A DNA stretch of 24,957 nt from CAWHMN01 sp051001135 (lineage in GTDB: Bacteria > Acidobacteriota > Terriglobia > Terriglobales > Acidobacteriaceae): the NCBI GenBank assembly GCA_051001135.1, contig JBPCNO010000066.1, positions 1-24,957 of the forward strand, written 5' to 3'. Shown piece after piece: positions 16,450 through 24,957 of this stretch (position 1 is the first letter of the stretch; the number at the start of each line of letters is the position of its first letter). The notes under the pieces are model-generated. The model had not been told where the DNA came from, searched no databases, and saw nothing but the letters and a program-made list of their open reading frames with translations. Made by a program: the position numbers and the translations under genes.

Positions 16450-17894
16450 GGGCGACGCACATGCGCTCACTATTGGCCGGTACGCTTGCCCTCGCCGGCG
16501 CTCCGGCCCTGGCCCAGGCTGGGCCGCCGCAGGAGAGTCGTGTCGCCTCCGACTTCCGCCACGAAGGCGACCAACTGCAGAACTGCAAGAAATTCGATTT
16601 TGGCAGCATTGGAGCGTGTGCCCAAACACTGCTTACCGGCAAGCCGGTCCACATCGCGGTCGGGAGTCTCGCGCCGCAGAACGGTTTCGCGGCTGGATTG
16701 GCTTTCGTCGAGCACAAGGATTTCACCAACGAGTGGCAGCTCAACGGCAACATCGATGCGGTGGCCAGCGGCAATGGATCATGGAGAACCGGCGTCTATC
16801 TGCAGGCTTTCAGACAGCCCGGCGCACTGCCGACGGCCGTTTTGCCCAAGCCCGTCACGCCCGGAAGCTCTGCGCCTGTGAAGAAGGTGCAGCACAACTC
16901 CATTTTCTACCCCTCCGCGCCGCTCTTCCGCTTCTACGCAGAAGCTACATCTCTCAAACAAATCTATTTCTTCGGACTCGGTCCCAACAGCGCGCTCTCT
17001 GGACAGAGTGTCTTCGGTCTCAAGGAAACAATTACCGGCATCAGCGCTACAGCCCCATTCGCAGGCAGGGCGAAGATAGCTCTTCTGGGCGAACTGAATG
17101 GGCGCTTCCCTGCCCTGCTGGAGGATCGTGGCCAAAGGCTGCCCTCCGTCCAACAGCAGTACGACGAGTCCAGCGCTCCTGGCATTCAACGGCAGCCCAC
17201 CTACTTCCAGCCCACCGAGGGACTGCGCATCGAACCATCTCTCGCGCACGACTTTCTGCGCCTGAACTATCTCCTCAGCTTTCAGCAGTTCATAGCTGCC
17301 TCGGATTCCCACTATTCATTCCGTCGCTGGACAGTGAATCTCGACCACCAGTTTCCGCTCTATCGCACGACGCGAGTCTTTGCTAACGCCCATAACGGTC
17401 CTGACAGTTGCCTGCCCGATCCCGCCGCGACCAAATGCCCGCCAGTCTCACTCTCACACAATCTTGAAGGTTCCGTTGGAGTGCGCCTGCTCATAAGCGA
17501 ATCGATCGCAGGCGCAGGAAGTGTGGTGCCGTTCTACTTCCAGCCTACGCTGGGCGGCTCTGACCTGAATGGGCAGTCCCTGCTGCCGAGTTACACCGAC
17601 TACCGATTCCGCGCACCCAATCTGCTGCTCTTGCGCGAGAGCTTCGAGCATTCGCTTTGGAGGCTGCCCGTCGGCTTCCTGTTTTCAGTCGATGAAGGAA
17701 AGGTCGCCATGCGCCGCGACGATATCGGATTCGATCATCTGAAACACAGCTTCACGACCGGGTTGACGGTGCGCGCGGGAGGTCTTCCCGTCGTCTATCT
17801 CCTGTTTGCCTGGGGCGGTGGCGAAGGACACCACACTATCGCCAATGTAAGCCCGGTGCTGCTGGGCGGATCGTCCCGGCCATCGCTGTTCTGA
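16446..17894 (+). CDS. Outer-membrane beta-barrel protein, Omp85/BamA C-terminal barrel-like
   Basis: 482 residues with an N-terminal signal peptide (MRSLLAGTLALAGAPALAQA at 6-25). The body alternates polar and hydrophobic residues as in a barrel. The segment FFGLGPNSA near 170-180 and the C-terminal run with LGGSDL, SYTDYRFR, LLLRESFEH, FSVDEGKVAMR and FAWGGGEGHH resemble the last strands of Omp85-type barrels. The chain ends in Phe, as expected for outer-membrane barrels recognised by BamA. No POTRA domains are present, so it is not a full BamA or TamA. A second in-frame ATG at 16461 could be the true start, since the signal sequence is more compact from there. It overlaps the preceding gene by 4 bases and closes the operon. 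Confidence 0.75.
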   Translation: MRATHMRSLLAGTLALAGAPALAQAGPPQESRVASDFRHEGDQLQNCKKFDFGSIGACAQTLLTGKPVHIAVGSLAPQNGFAAGLAFVEHKDFTNEWQLNGNIDAVASGNGSWRTGVYLQAFRQPGALPTAVLPKPVTPGSSAPVKKVQHNSIFYPSAPLFRFYAEATSLKQIYFFGLGPNSALSGQSVFGLKETITGISATAPFAGRAKIALLGELNGRFPALLEDRGQRLPSVQQQYDESSAPGIQRQPTYFQPTEGLRIEPSLAHDFLRLNYLLSFQQFIAASDSHYSFRRWTVNLDHQFPLYRTTRVFANAHNGPDSCLPDPAATKCPPVSLSHNLEGSVGVRLLISESIAGAGSVVPFYFQPTLGGSDLNGQSLLPSYTDYRFRAPNLLLLRESFEHSLWRLPVGFLFSVDEGKVAMRRDDIGFDHLKHSFTTGLTVRAGGLPVVYLLFAWGGGEGHHTIANVSPVLLGGSSRPSLF

Positions 17895-17906
17895 TTGGTC
17901 GAGAAG

Positions 17907-17921
17907 GAGCCGCATCGGCTC
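17907..17921 (+). terminator. Possible weak terminator hairpin after the outer-membrane protein gene
   Basis: GAGCCG-CAT-CGGCTC forms a 6-bp GC-rich stem with a three-base loop, 12 bases after the stop codon at 17894. There is no T-run after it, so rho-independent termination is doubtful. The gap to the convergent amidohydrolase (17895-18115) shows no other strong hairpin. Confidence 0.3.
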
Positions 17922-18115
17922 TCGGAATCCGTTGAGCCCGATGGGGTGATCCGGCGATACGATTCGACTAATGGATCATCTGAACCTGCGATTCCTCGCT
18001 AAATCTTAGTCCCCGGATCCGTTCAAAAACACTCTTTACCACGCGGTCACGGCGAACGGCATGGGGAGGCGAATCAGGCAGCAACGAGACAGCCGGCGTC
18101 CGGATTTTCCCTGCT

Positions 18116-19846
18116 TTATCGAGCCACGTATCCCGGTCCGCGCAACACTTTTCCCGGCAGCGAGCCGGTCATCTTGCCTTCCGCGATCACCGGAACACCA
18201 TTCACCAGGACGTATTCCATCCCCTGGGAAAGCTGGTTGGGCTGCTCAAAGGTGGCCAGATCCCGGATGGTCGCCGGATCGAAGACAACCACATCCGCCC
18301 ACATGCCTTGCTTCAATACGCCACGATCGGTAAACCGCATGTGCTGGGCGGGCAGGGCGGTGAACTTGCGGATCGCATCCTGAAGGGTGAGCGCGTGCTC
18401 CTCGCGCACGTACTTGCGCAGGATGCGAGGAAAGGTGCCGTAGGCCCGGGGATGGGGATGTTCCCGGCCGAGAAGACCGTCCGGTGAGGTGCCCTGGGAG
18501 TCGTTGTCGACGGAGACCCAGGGCTGCTTCAAGGCCAGGGCGACATCCGGCTCGCTCATGCCGAAGACGGCAACCTCAGTAAATGCCTTGTCCCGGATGA
18601 GCAGGTCACACAGCGCGTCGATTGGATCTTCCTTCCATAGCGCCGCAACCTCCGAGAGCCGCTTGCCTTCGAGCGGCGTAAGCTCCGGATTCTGAACGAC
18701 CGCAATCTGGATTGCTTCCGGGGCGGGAATTTCCTGCCATTCGTTGTCCCATCCCCCGTTGGGAGTGAGCATGTCTTTGCGGATGCGGGCCCGCGTCGCC
18801 GGATCCTTGAGCCGCTCGATCAGTTGGGCGTCGCCGCCGTTGTGCGCCCACGGCGGAATGAACGCGGAAAAGCTGTTGAACCAGGCGGGATAAGCGTAGG
18901 TGTCGGCGCCGACGTCCACGCCCGAGGCGCGGGCTGCATCGATGCGAGCAACGATCTGCGGCATGCGGCCCCAGTTGGCCTTACCCGCCGCTTTGATATG
19001 CCAGATCTCGACCGGAATGTGCGCCTCACGACCGATTTGCACCGCTTCATCGATCGCCTCAAGTACGGCGTCGCCCTCGCTGCGCATGTGCGTTGCATAG
19101 ATACCGCCATCTTTCGCCGCTTCGCGTGCGAGGGCGACCAACTCCTCAGTCTTGGCGTAGGGTGCAGGCGCATACTGCAAAGAGGTGGAGAGGCCCACCG
19201 CTCCGTCCTGCATGGCTTGCCGCACCAGCGCCTGCATGTCGGCCAACTGCAACGCTGTCGGCTGCACGTCGGCATCCCCTAACACCATCCGCCGCGCGCT
19301 GGTAGACCCCACATAGCTGGCCAGGTTGATGCCCATGCCCTGACGCTCCAGCCGCGCGAAGTACTCGCGGAGGGTGGTCCAGTCAGGGGTGATCTTCAGA
19401 TGATCGTAGGTGGCGCGATCGGCTGCAATCATCGCCGGGTTGAGTGGCGCAACAGAGTCGCCTTCGCCGGTGATCTCAGTGGTGATTCCCTGGTAGATCT
19501 TCGAGGGCAGCCGCGGATCCACCAGCATCGTCAGTTCGGACTGACCGAGCATGTCGATAAAACCCGGCGCTACCACCTCGCCTTTAGCATCGATGGTGCG
19601 TCGACGCGGCGCGCTCTCCAGGTTGCCGATAGCCGCGATCCGGCCTGCGCGAATTCCTACCTGGCCGGAGTACCACGGCGAACCGGTGCCATCAATGATG
19701 TGCCCGTTCTTGATCACTACATCAAAGGGTCCGCCTTGCCCAACGGCATCGTCAGAGACAGAGGCAGTGCGGATGTCAGCCGGGCTATGTGCGAGGAGCA
19801 CTACGGCGGAGGAGAGCATCAGCAGGCAAATGGCTGCAGCACGCAT
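18116..19846 (-). CDS. D-aminoacylase/N-acyl-D-amino-acid deacylase-family amidohydrolase, exported, atypical metal site
   Basis: 576-residue amidohydrolase-fold protein. Residues 1-20 form a signal peptide (MRAAAICLLMLSSAVVLLAH). Start at 19846 is chosen because AAGGA lies 5 bases upstream; an ATG 20 codons earlier has no ribosome binding site. The family entry motif is VAPGFIDMLGQSE (92-104), where characterised D-aminoacylases have PGFID followed by HxH. The metal-ligand cysteine of D-aminoacylases (in a GNCG context) is also absent: here TGEGDSVAP (126-134). Retained candidates are H253 (YATHMRSEGD), H283 (EIWHIKAAG) and D447 (VSVDND), plus HPRAYGTFPRIL (465-476). The protein probably hydrolyses an amide or cyclic amide outside the cytoplasm or is a divergent subfamily with one metal. 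It follows the MHS transporter by 144 bases on the same strand, which may import its product. Exact substrate unknown. Confidence 0.85.
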   Translation of the reverse strand: MRAAAICLLMLSSAVVLLAHSPADIRTASVSDDAVGQGGPFDVVIKNGHIIDGTGSPWYSGQVGIRAGRIAAIGNLESAPRRRTIDAKGEVVAPGFIDMLGQSELTMLVDPRLPSKIYQGITTEITGEGDSVAPLNPAMIAADRATYDHLKITPDWTTLREYFARLERQGMGINLASYVGSTSARRMVLGDADVQPTALQLADMQALVRQAMQDGAVGLSTSLQYAPAPYAKTEELVALAREAAKDGGIYATHMRSEGDAVLEAIDEAVQIGREAHIPVEIWHIKAAGKANWGRMPQIVARIDAARASGVDVGADTYAYPAWFNSFSAFIPPWAHNGGDAQLIERLKDPATRARIRKDMLTPNGGWDNEWQEIPAPEAIQIAVVQNPELTPLEGKRLSEVAALWKEDPIDALCDLLIRDKAFTEVAVFGMSEPDVALALKQPWVSVDNDSQGTSPDGLLGREHPHPRAYGTFPRILRKYVREEHALTLQDAIRKFTALPAQHMRFTDRGVLKQGMWADVVVFDPATIRDLATFEQPNQLSQGMEYVLVNGVPVIAEGKMTGSLPGKVLRGPGYVAR

Positions 19847-19922
19847 GCGATTCCTTACCCGTGAAAAGATCGAAGGCCACCGGAAAGGTAGCGAGCGTGC
19901 CCGCATCGTACCACGCGGAATT

Positions 19923-19939
19923 TGCTCGGACTCCGAGCA
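19923..19939. promoter_or_regulatory. 17-bp near-perfect palindrome between transporter and amidohydrolase
   Basis: TGCTCGGA-C-TCCGAGCA has perfect 8-base arms around a single base, 76 bases upstream of the amidohydrolase start. It could be an operator for the amidohydrolase gene. As RNA it could fold into a 6-bp hairpin with a five-base loop after the transporter gene, but no T-run follows on the minus strand, so a terminator is less likely. Confidence 0.4.
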
Positions 19940-19990
19940 GAGCGTGCTTAAACCTCGCTCCCAAAACAGAACATGTTAGTGGCACGCGAA

Positions 19991-21292
19991 TCAAATCTCG
20001 GATGTAGCGAGATCATCGTCCTTTGTTTCCCGGATCAGCAGCAGCCCCAGGAGGGACAGGACCGCCGCTGTAGAAAGATAGTAGCCGACGTACTGAAGTC
20101 CATAACTCTTGGCTAGCCAGGTGGCGATGTACGGCGCGAGGGAGGCGCCCAGGATGCCCGCCAGACTGAAGGCGAGCGAGCTACCGGTATAGCGGACTGA
20201 GGTTGGAAAGAGTTCGGAGATAACGGTACCGAGGGGACCGTAGGTCAGGCCCATCAACGACAGACCCAATGCCATCATCGCCACTGCTCCCGTGGTGCCG
20301 GCAACGAACATCGGCGCCATCACCAGGCCGAAGACGCCGATCGATGCGGTTACCCACAACATCACTCGGCGACGCCCTCGCTCGGCCAGAACCGCGGAGA
20401 TCGGGATGGTCAATGCAAAAAAGGAGATATCGAACAACTGCATCAGCAGGAACTTCCCGCGGCCATAGCCGAGCGCACTGGTTCCCCATGACAGCGCGAA
20501 AACGGTCATTAGGTAGAAGAGAACAAACGTCGCAAGACTCAAGAGGATGCCCGCAACGAGCTGCTTGGTGTGATTGCGAACAACCGCGAGCATCGGAAAC
20601 TTCACTTGCTCGCCCCGATCCAGTGCTTTCTGGAACACGGGAGTCTCGGTAATTGTCAGCCGCACGTACAGGCCAAGGAACACCAGCACGGCACTTGCCA
20701 GGAACGGAAGACGCCAACCGAAGGCGAAGAACTGCTTGTCAGTCAGGCAGCGGGAGAGCAGCAGGAAAACGCCCCCGGAAAGGAAGAACCCGGCCGGAGC
20801 GCCGAGTTGCGGGAACATGCCATACCAGGCACGCTTGTTTGGGGGCGCATTCTCGATTGCCAGGAGCACCGCCCCGCCCCACTCGCCACCGAGACCGAGT
20901 CCCTGGCCAAAACGGCATATCGCCAGCAGCAGAGGCGCGGCAAAGCCAATTGTTTGGTAGGTCGGCAACGCGCCGATAGCGACTGTGGATAGGCCCATGG
21001 TCGACAGTGCGATGACCAATGTCGTCTTGCGCCCGATGCGGTCGCCAAAGTGACCGAACAGCGCTGAACCGACGGGGCGTGCGAAGAACGCGATCCCAAA
21101 GGTCGCGAGCGAGGCGAGGGTGGCCGAGGCCGGATCGGACTTCGGAAAGAACAAGCTGGGGAAGACGAGTACCGCTGCGGTTGCGTAGATGTAGAAATCG
21201 AAGAACTCAATGGTCGTGCCGATCAGGCTGGCGAACAGGACCTGGCGTGGCGAATTGACAGGCCTATCGGTCCTGGCTTGTATCGTGCTCAT
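19991..21292 (-). CDS. MFS transporter, metabolite:H+ symporter (MHS) family
   Basis: 433-residue inner-membrane transporter of the ProP/KgtP/ShiA type, importing an organic acid or similar metabolite with protons. It has about twelve hydrophobic helices. The N-terminal GTTIEFFDFYIYATAA (25-40) and loop motif GHFGDRIGRK (80-89) are typical of the family. The ATG at 21292 is chosen because GGAGA lies about 5 bases upstream and the length then matches family members; the open frame extends 60 codons further upstream without recognisable sequence. Downstream on the same strand lies the amidohydrolase. The pairing suggests uptake of a product or substrate of that enzyme, which is inference. Confidence 0.9.
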   Translation of the reverse strand: MSTIQARTDRPVNSPRQVLFASLIGTTIEFFDFYIYATAAVLVFPSLFFPKSDPASATLASLATFGIAFFARPVGSALFGHFGDRIGRKTTLVIALSTMGLSTVAIGALPTYQTIGFAAPLLLAICRFGQGLGLGGEWGGAVLLAIENAPPNKRAWYGMFPQLGAPAGFFLSGGVFLLLSRCLTDKQFFAFGWRLPFLASAVLVFLGLYVRLTITETPVFQKALDRGEQVKFPMLAVVRNHTKQLVAGILLSLATFVLFYLMTVFALSWGTSALGYGRGKFLLMQLFDISFFALTIPISAVLAERGRRRVMLWVTASIGVFGLVMAPMFVAGTTGAVAMMALGLSLMGLTYGPLGTVISELFPTSVRYTGSSLAFSLAGILGASLAPYIATWLAKSYGLQYVGYYLSTAAVLSLLGLLLIRETKDDDLATSEI

Positions 21293-21732
21293 CGAGTCTC
21301 CGATGTCCAGCGGACCACAGGCCGAAGGATATGTCCAGCCGGAGGATGTTGTCTGCTTACCGCCACCGCCGAATGGTATGACGGTACGCACCCTCGGCAA
21401 ATCGGCAATCCATTCCCAGGTCAAGGGGCGAGGACCATCGGTCATAGTTGCAAGAAGTCGATTTTGCAGCAATGACGCGACTCGACAGATCCGGCACGCC
21501 CAATCTATCGCCGTTGCGTGGCTTCCGGACGGCCGTTGGATTGTAAGCCTTACCCGCGTCCAAGCAGCTATAAATAATCATGATGTCCTGCATATTCAGC
21601 AGCTCCGCCCGTCGCGCCAGGCGCTAGACTGGATGTCCTCTGCTCCTGCGTTCAATCGACGGGATGAGGCCAGTTTTCACGAGTTGGGTTTAGCTTGAGC
21701 GATGGCCAGAGCTTAGGGCCATGGAGAGGGCG
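21293..21732. promoter_or_regulatory. Divergent intergenic region between MHS transporter and ECF sigma factor
   Basis: 440 bases with no supported gene; the open frames are out-of-frame extensions of neighbours. ATGTCCAGC occurs twice (21303-21311 and 21331-21339), 28 bases apart. An AT-rich island TATAAATAATCATGAT at 21569-21584 is the best candidate for a -10 region of the sigma factor gene, about 160 bases upstream of its start. No convincing -35 box accompanies it. Confidence 0.4.
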
Positions 21733-22284
21733 ATGGACCAGCCGGACGTAACGAACTTGCTCCAGGCATGGGGCAGCGGAAACAAGAATGCTCTCGACCA
21801 GCTCATGCCGATCGTGTATGACCAGTTGCGCAAGCTTGCGGCGCGCTGCTTGAGCTCCGAGCGCCGGGACCATACGCTTCGCGCGACCGCCATGGTCAAT
21901 GAGGTCTATCTCCGGCTGATTCAATCCGACGTGTCTCTGAATGATCGAATGCATTTTTACGCGCTCGCTTCGCGGATGCTGCGGCGCATCCTGGTGGACC
22001 ACGCAAAATCTCAAAAGCGAGAGAAACGTGGAGGAGATGCCCAGCACATCTCGCTGGACGAGGCCGTGGTCTTCGGCGCCGAGACGCCCGCCGGCATCGT
22101 CGAGCTGGACGAGGCGCTGAAGCTGCTGGCCAAGCATGACCAGCGCAAAGCTGAACTCATCGAGCTTCTCTTTTTCGGAGGTCTTACCTACGAGGAAGCG
22201 GCCGAGGCATTGAACATATCCACGGCCACGGTACACCGTGAGCTCACAATGGCCAAGGCCTGGCTGTACCGGGAACTCAAATAG
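21733..22284 (+). CDS. ECF sigma factor, TIGR02999-like (sigma-70 ECF family PF07638)
   Basis: 183-residue alternative sigma factor. Region 2 spans about 20-95 and region 4 about 125-180, with the helix-turn-helix in LTYEEAAEALNISTATVHRE (151-170). The ATG at 21733 is preferred to one 12 bases earlier because GGAGAGG precedes it and relatives begin MxQPDVTxLL. The acidic DAED motif of region 2.2 found in most ECF factors is missing; the aligned stretch reads HTLRATAMVNEVYLRL (47-62), with T48 and T52. Loss of these acids is known from ECF factors that are activated by phosphorylation by a partner Ser/Thr kinase. The kinase gene begins 9 bases downstream, so the two are co-transcribed and probably act together. 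No anti-sigma gene is present. Target promoters are unknown. Confidence 0.93.
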   Translation: MDQPDVTNLLQAWGSGNKNALDQLMPIVYDQLRKLAARCLSSERRDHTLRATAMVNEVYLRLIQSDVSLNDRMHFYALASRMLRRILVDHAKSQKREKRGGDAQHISLDEAVVFGAETPAGIVELDEALKLLAKHDQRKAELIELLFFGGLTYEEAAEALNISTATVHRELTMAKAWLYRELK

Positions 22285-22293
22285 GACTCAACG

Positions 22294-24957
22294 ATGACTG
22301 CTCCTTCTGACGGGACACGCTGGCGGGAGGTCGAGAGCCTGTTTTATGCGGCCTTGGAGATGGAACCGGCGGACAGGCCGGAGTTTCTTCACGCGCGATG
22401 CCAGGGGGATACCCAACTCAGGGAAGAAGTGGCGTCTCTGCTGGAAGCGTCTGAGGAATCGGACGGATTCCTGGCAAAACCGGTGTGTGGGGCGGTGAAA
22501 GAGGTTGTTGCGCAAGCGCACCTGAACCGCTTGGCGCAAGGTGCCCGGATTAATCATTACGAGGTGTTGTCCAATATCGGCGTAGGTGGTATGGGCGAGG
22601 TATATCTCGCGATGGATACGCGGCTGCGGCGACAGATCGCGCTGAAGATTCTTGCTCAGGACCTGACATACGACCCGCGAGCTCTTCAAAGGTTCCAGCA
22701 GGAAGCGCAAGCAGCATCCGCGCTGAACCATCCAAACATACTTACAGTTTTTGAGTTCGGGCAGGCTGATGGGCTGCACTATATCGCCTCCGAATATGTC
22801 GAAGGGCCCACACTACGTCAGAGTTTGCTCAACGCCAAGCTGGACCTGAATACCGCTATCAGCATAGGAATCCAGATCGTGAGCGCGCTGGTGGCGGCGC
22901 ATGCTGCCGGCATTATTCACCGCGACATCAAGCCGGAAAACATCATTTTACGCAGCGATGGGTTAGCGAAGTTGCTGGACTTTGGCATCGCCAAGCTCAG
23001 TGAACTTCGCGCTGAAACAGCTCTAACTGAGACAAACACGGCGAGACCTCTTGGCCAGACCCAGGCCGGCATGGTGATCGGCACAGCGAAGTACATGTCT
23101 CCCGAGCAGGCGCAGGGGCTTGTCCTTGATACGCGGAGCGACCTGTTCACCGTGGGAGTGGTGATCTACGAGATGCTGGCCGGCGCGCCGCCGTTCGGCG
23201 GCGAGAGCACGGATGAAGTCATTGCGGAGATCCTGACCATGGACCCTCCGGCCCTGGCCGACGTCGCTCCCGAAGCGCCGCCCAACCTTGAGCACATGAT
23301 TGGAAAGACGTTGCGCAAAGACCGCGAAGCGCGCTACCAGTCGGCCAAGGACCTGCTCGTGGATCTACAACTCTTGCAGAAAGAACTGGAGTTTGAGGCC
23401 AACCTGCAGCGGGCGGGCTATGTTGACACGGGCCGCCGCCGTTCCCGGCCAACCACCGGTGGAGGGCGGCCGGCGCAGGCACTTCCCGAGCCCAAGCGTG
23501 CGACACCGCAGGCAGATGTTGTGTCCTCAACATCAAAACGGCGGAGGATACCTTTCGCTTGGCTTCTCGTGCTGATTTCTGTAGCCGCTATTGCGGCGGC
23601 TCTGTTGTGGGGCCACTTCGGCTGGATCAGGACCGCCCCCCAATCGGGAGCCCCTTTGCCACGCACTCTGGCGGTGCTGCCGTTCCGAAATCTGAACCAG
23701 GACTCCAGCATGGACTTCCTGGAGTTTTCTATGGCCGACGCGGTCATCACTAAGCTCAGCTATGTAAAGGCGCTGACCGTCCGCCCGTCCTCATCCATCG
23801 AGCAGTACCGCAATCGAAGCGTTGACCTCCGCACCGTTGCTGGGCAACTGCATGTCGATATGCTGCTGACCGGGGCTTTCATCAAGGAGGGAAAGGACCT
23901 GCGGATCACGACTCAGCTCATCGACGTGAAGTCGAACACAATCCTGTGGCGGGAGACGTTAGACGTGACCTATGACAAGCTGCTTACCGTGCAGGACCGT
24001 GTAGCCCAGCAGATCATAGACGGGCTCTCGCTGAAGCTGTCACCCGGGGAAACAGCCCGCATGCACTTCGACAGGCCGGCGAACACGACCGCATACGAGT
24101 ACTACTTGCGCGGCGTTGACTTCTATGCCCTCAACGAGTTCGACGAAGCGATTGATATGCTCCACAAATCCATTGCTCTGGAGCCGGACTATGCGCTCGC
24201 GTGGGCACAGCTAGGGAGAGCCTACACAACCCATGCGTCTTTGCAGTTTGGCGGCCGCGAGCAGTACGCCGAAGCGAAAGCTGCCTACGGCAAGGCGCTC
24301 GCCCTCGACCCAGGACTGGTGGAGGTGCGGGTATACATGGCAAACCTGCTGACCGACACGGGAAGGGTGGAACAGGCTGTGCCTCTGCTCAAAGAAGCTC
24401 TAAGAGAAAGCCCGGCCGACGCGGAGGCGCACTGGGAGTTGGGATATGCGTACCGCTTCGGCGGGATGTTACAGGAGTCGGTGGCGGAAGCAGAAGAGGC
24501 GCGCCTTCTGGATCCTGAGGTAAAGATCAACAGCTCGGCCATAAATGGCTATCTGTATCTCGGAGAGTACCAGAAATTCTTGGACAGCCTGCCTGCCAAT
24601 AACTCCGTGTACATGCTCTTTTATCGCGGTCTTGGGAGGTATTACTTGAACGATTTACCCCGGGCCGCGAGTGAATTCGACCGGGCCTACCAGATGGACC
24701 CTACGCTTTTGCCGGTGCCTATCGGCGAAGCTCTGAGTGAGGCACTGAAACATCGAAGGACCGACGGACTGCAGATCCTCCAAAAGACGGAAAATAGATT
24801 CAATCAGGAAGGCGTCATGGACCCGGAGATGATCTATAAGGTCGCGCAGGTCTATGCAGTGCTGGGAGATTCACCGTCGGCATTGCGGACCCTGCGGCAG
24901 AGTATTGAGGGCGGCTTCTTCTGCTTGCCTTATTTCGCCCGGGATCCCATCCTCAAC
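22294..24957 (+). CDS. Membrane serine/threonine protein kinase with TolB-like and TPR sensor region (3' end outside window)
   Basis: Frame open for 888 codons from ATG at 22294 to the right edge; AGGA lies about 8 bases before the ATG. The N-terminus (10-60) carries the short helical segment common before the kinase in this family. The kinase domain (about 88-360) has glycine loop GVGGMGEVY (96-104), ALK with K118, HRDIKPEN (209-216), DFG (229-231) and MSPEQ (268-272), so it should be active. A basic Pro-rich linker leads to a single membrane helix at about 420-442. The outer part begins with a TolB/adenylate-cyclase-associated-like segment (LAVLPFRNL from 459) followed by TPR repeats from about 600 onward. 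This is a Hanks-type receptor kinase that probably senses an envelope or protein signal and passes it inward, likely to the sigma factor encoded just upstream. Confidence 0.93.
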   Translation, partial: MTAPSDGTRWREVESLFYAALEMEPADRPEFLHARCQGDTQLREEVASLLEASEESDGFLAKPVCGAVKEVVAQAHLNRLAQGARINHYEVLSNIGVGGMGEVYLAMDTRLRRQIALKILAQDLTYDPRALQRFQQEAQAASALNHPNILTVFEFGQADGLHYIASEYVEGPTLRQSLLNAKLDLNTAISIGIQIVSALVAAHAAGIIHRDIKPENIILRSDGLAKLLDFGIAKLSELRAETALTETNTARPLGQTQAGMVIGTAKYMSPEQAQGLVLDTRSDLFTVGVVIYEMLAGAPPFGGESTDEVIAEILTMDPPALADVAPEAPPNLEHMIGKTLRKDREARYQSAKDLLVDLQLLQKELEFEANLQRAGYVDTGRRRSRPTTGGGRPAQALPEPKRATPQADVVSSTSKRRRIPFAWLLVLISVAAIAAALLWGHFGWIRTAPQSGAPLPRTLAVLPFRNLNQDSSMDFLEFSMADAVITKLSYVKALTVRPSSSIEQYRNRSVDLRTVAGQLHVDMLLTGAFIKEGKDLRITTQLIDVKSNTILWRETLDVTYDKLLTVQDRVAQQIIDGLSLKLSPGETARMHFDRPANTTAYEYYLRGVDFYALNEFDEAIDMLHKSIALEPDYALAWAQLGRAYTTHASLQFGGREQYAEAKAAYGKALALDPGLVEVRVYMANLLTDTGRVEQAVPLLKEALRESPADAEAHWELGYAYRFGGMLQESVAEAEEARLLDPEVKINSSAINGYLYLGEYQKFLDSLPANNSVYMLFYRGLGRYYLNDLPRAASEFDRAYQMDPTLLPVPIGEALSEALKHRRTDGLQILQKTENRFNQEGVMDPEMIYKVAQVYAVLGDSPSALRTLRQSIEGGFFCLPYFARDPILN

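Noticed and set aside
21210..21698. Plus-strand open frame (162 codons) ahead of the sigma factor
   Set aside because: It begins inside the transporter gene on the opposite strand, has no domain, and no ribosome binding site at its start.

Overview
This window is about 25 kb of GC-rich DNA, probably from a soil Acidobacteriota. The main support is the right-hand end: a TIGR02999-type ECF sigma factor sits directly upstream of a serine/threonine kinase with a TolB-like segment and TPR repeats, a pairing I associate strongly with Acidobacteria. The family mix (multicopper oxidase, D-aminoacylase-like amidohydrolase, MHS transporter) fits. This taxonomic call is inference. No rRNA, tRNA, transposase, integrase or CRISPR array was seen.

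Left edge (1-2864): a truncated FAD-dependent oxidoreductase on the minus strand and a Tat-exported multicopper oxidase on the plus strand diverge from a 263-bp region that holds a perfect 14-bp palindrome.

Centre (2852-12811): a compact natural-product cluster. A minus-strand operon encodes an NRPS protein with C-T-TE domains and no A domain, then a Wzm-like ABC-2 permease and a Wzt-like ATPase with a C-terminal extension. A divergent plus-strand gene encodes a C-A-T NRPS. Its A-domain pocket reads V-D-W-V-S-S-I-A-D-K, close to the beta-alanine code as I remember it (8 of 10). A group II PLP-dependent decarboxylase converges on it and could make beta-alanine from aspartate. I infer a two-protein NRPS that uses beta-alanine, with its own beta-alanine supply, a Cys-nucleophile thioesterase for release, and export through a transporter type normally used for glycans. 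This is the best candidate here for an undescribed system.

Right of centre (13575-17894): four plus-strand genes likely form an operon: a conserved membrane protein of unknown function, a phospholipase C/acid phosphatase-superfamily phosphoesterase, a small protein with a lysine-rich tail, and an Omp85-like outer-membrane barrel. This suggests a cell-envelope role.

Right end (18116-24957): a D-aminoacylase-family amidohydrolase lacking the usual HxH metal motif lies downstream of an MHS-family transporter, both on the minus strand. The ECF sigma factor and the 3'-truncated membrane kinase diverge from them. The sigma factor lacks the acidic DAED motif of region 2.2 and has threonines there, which suggests activation by the neighbouring kinase.
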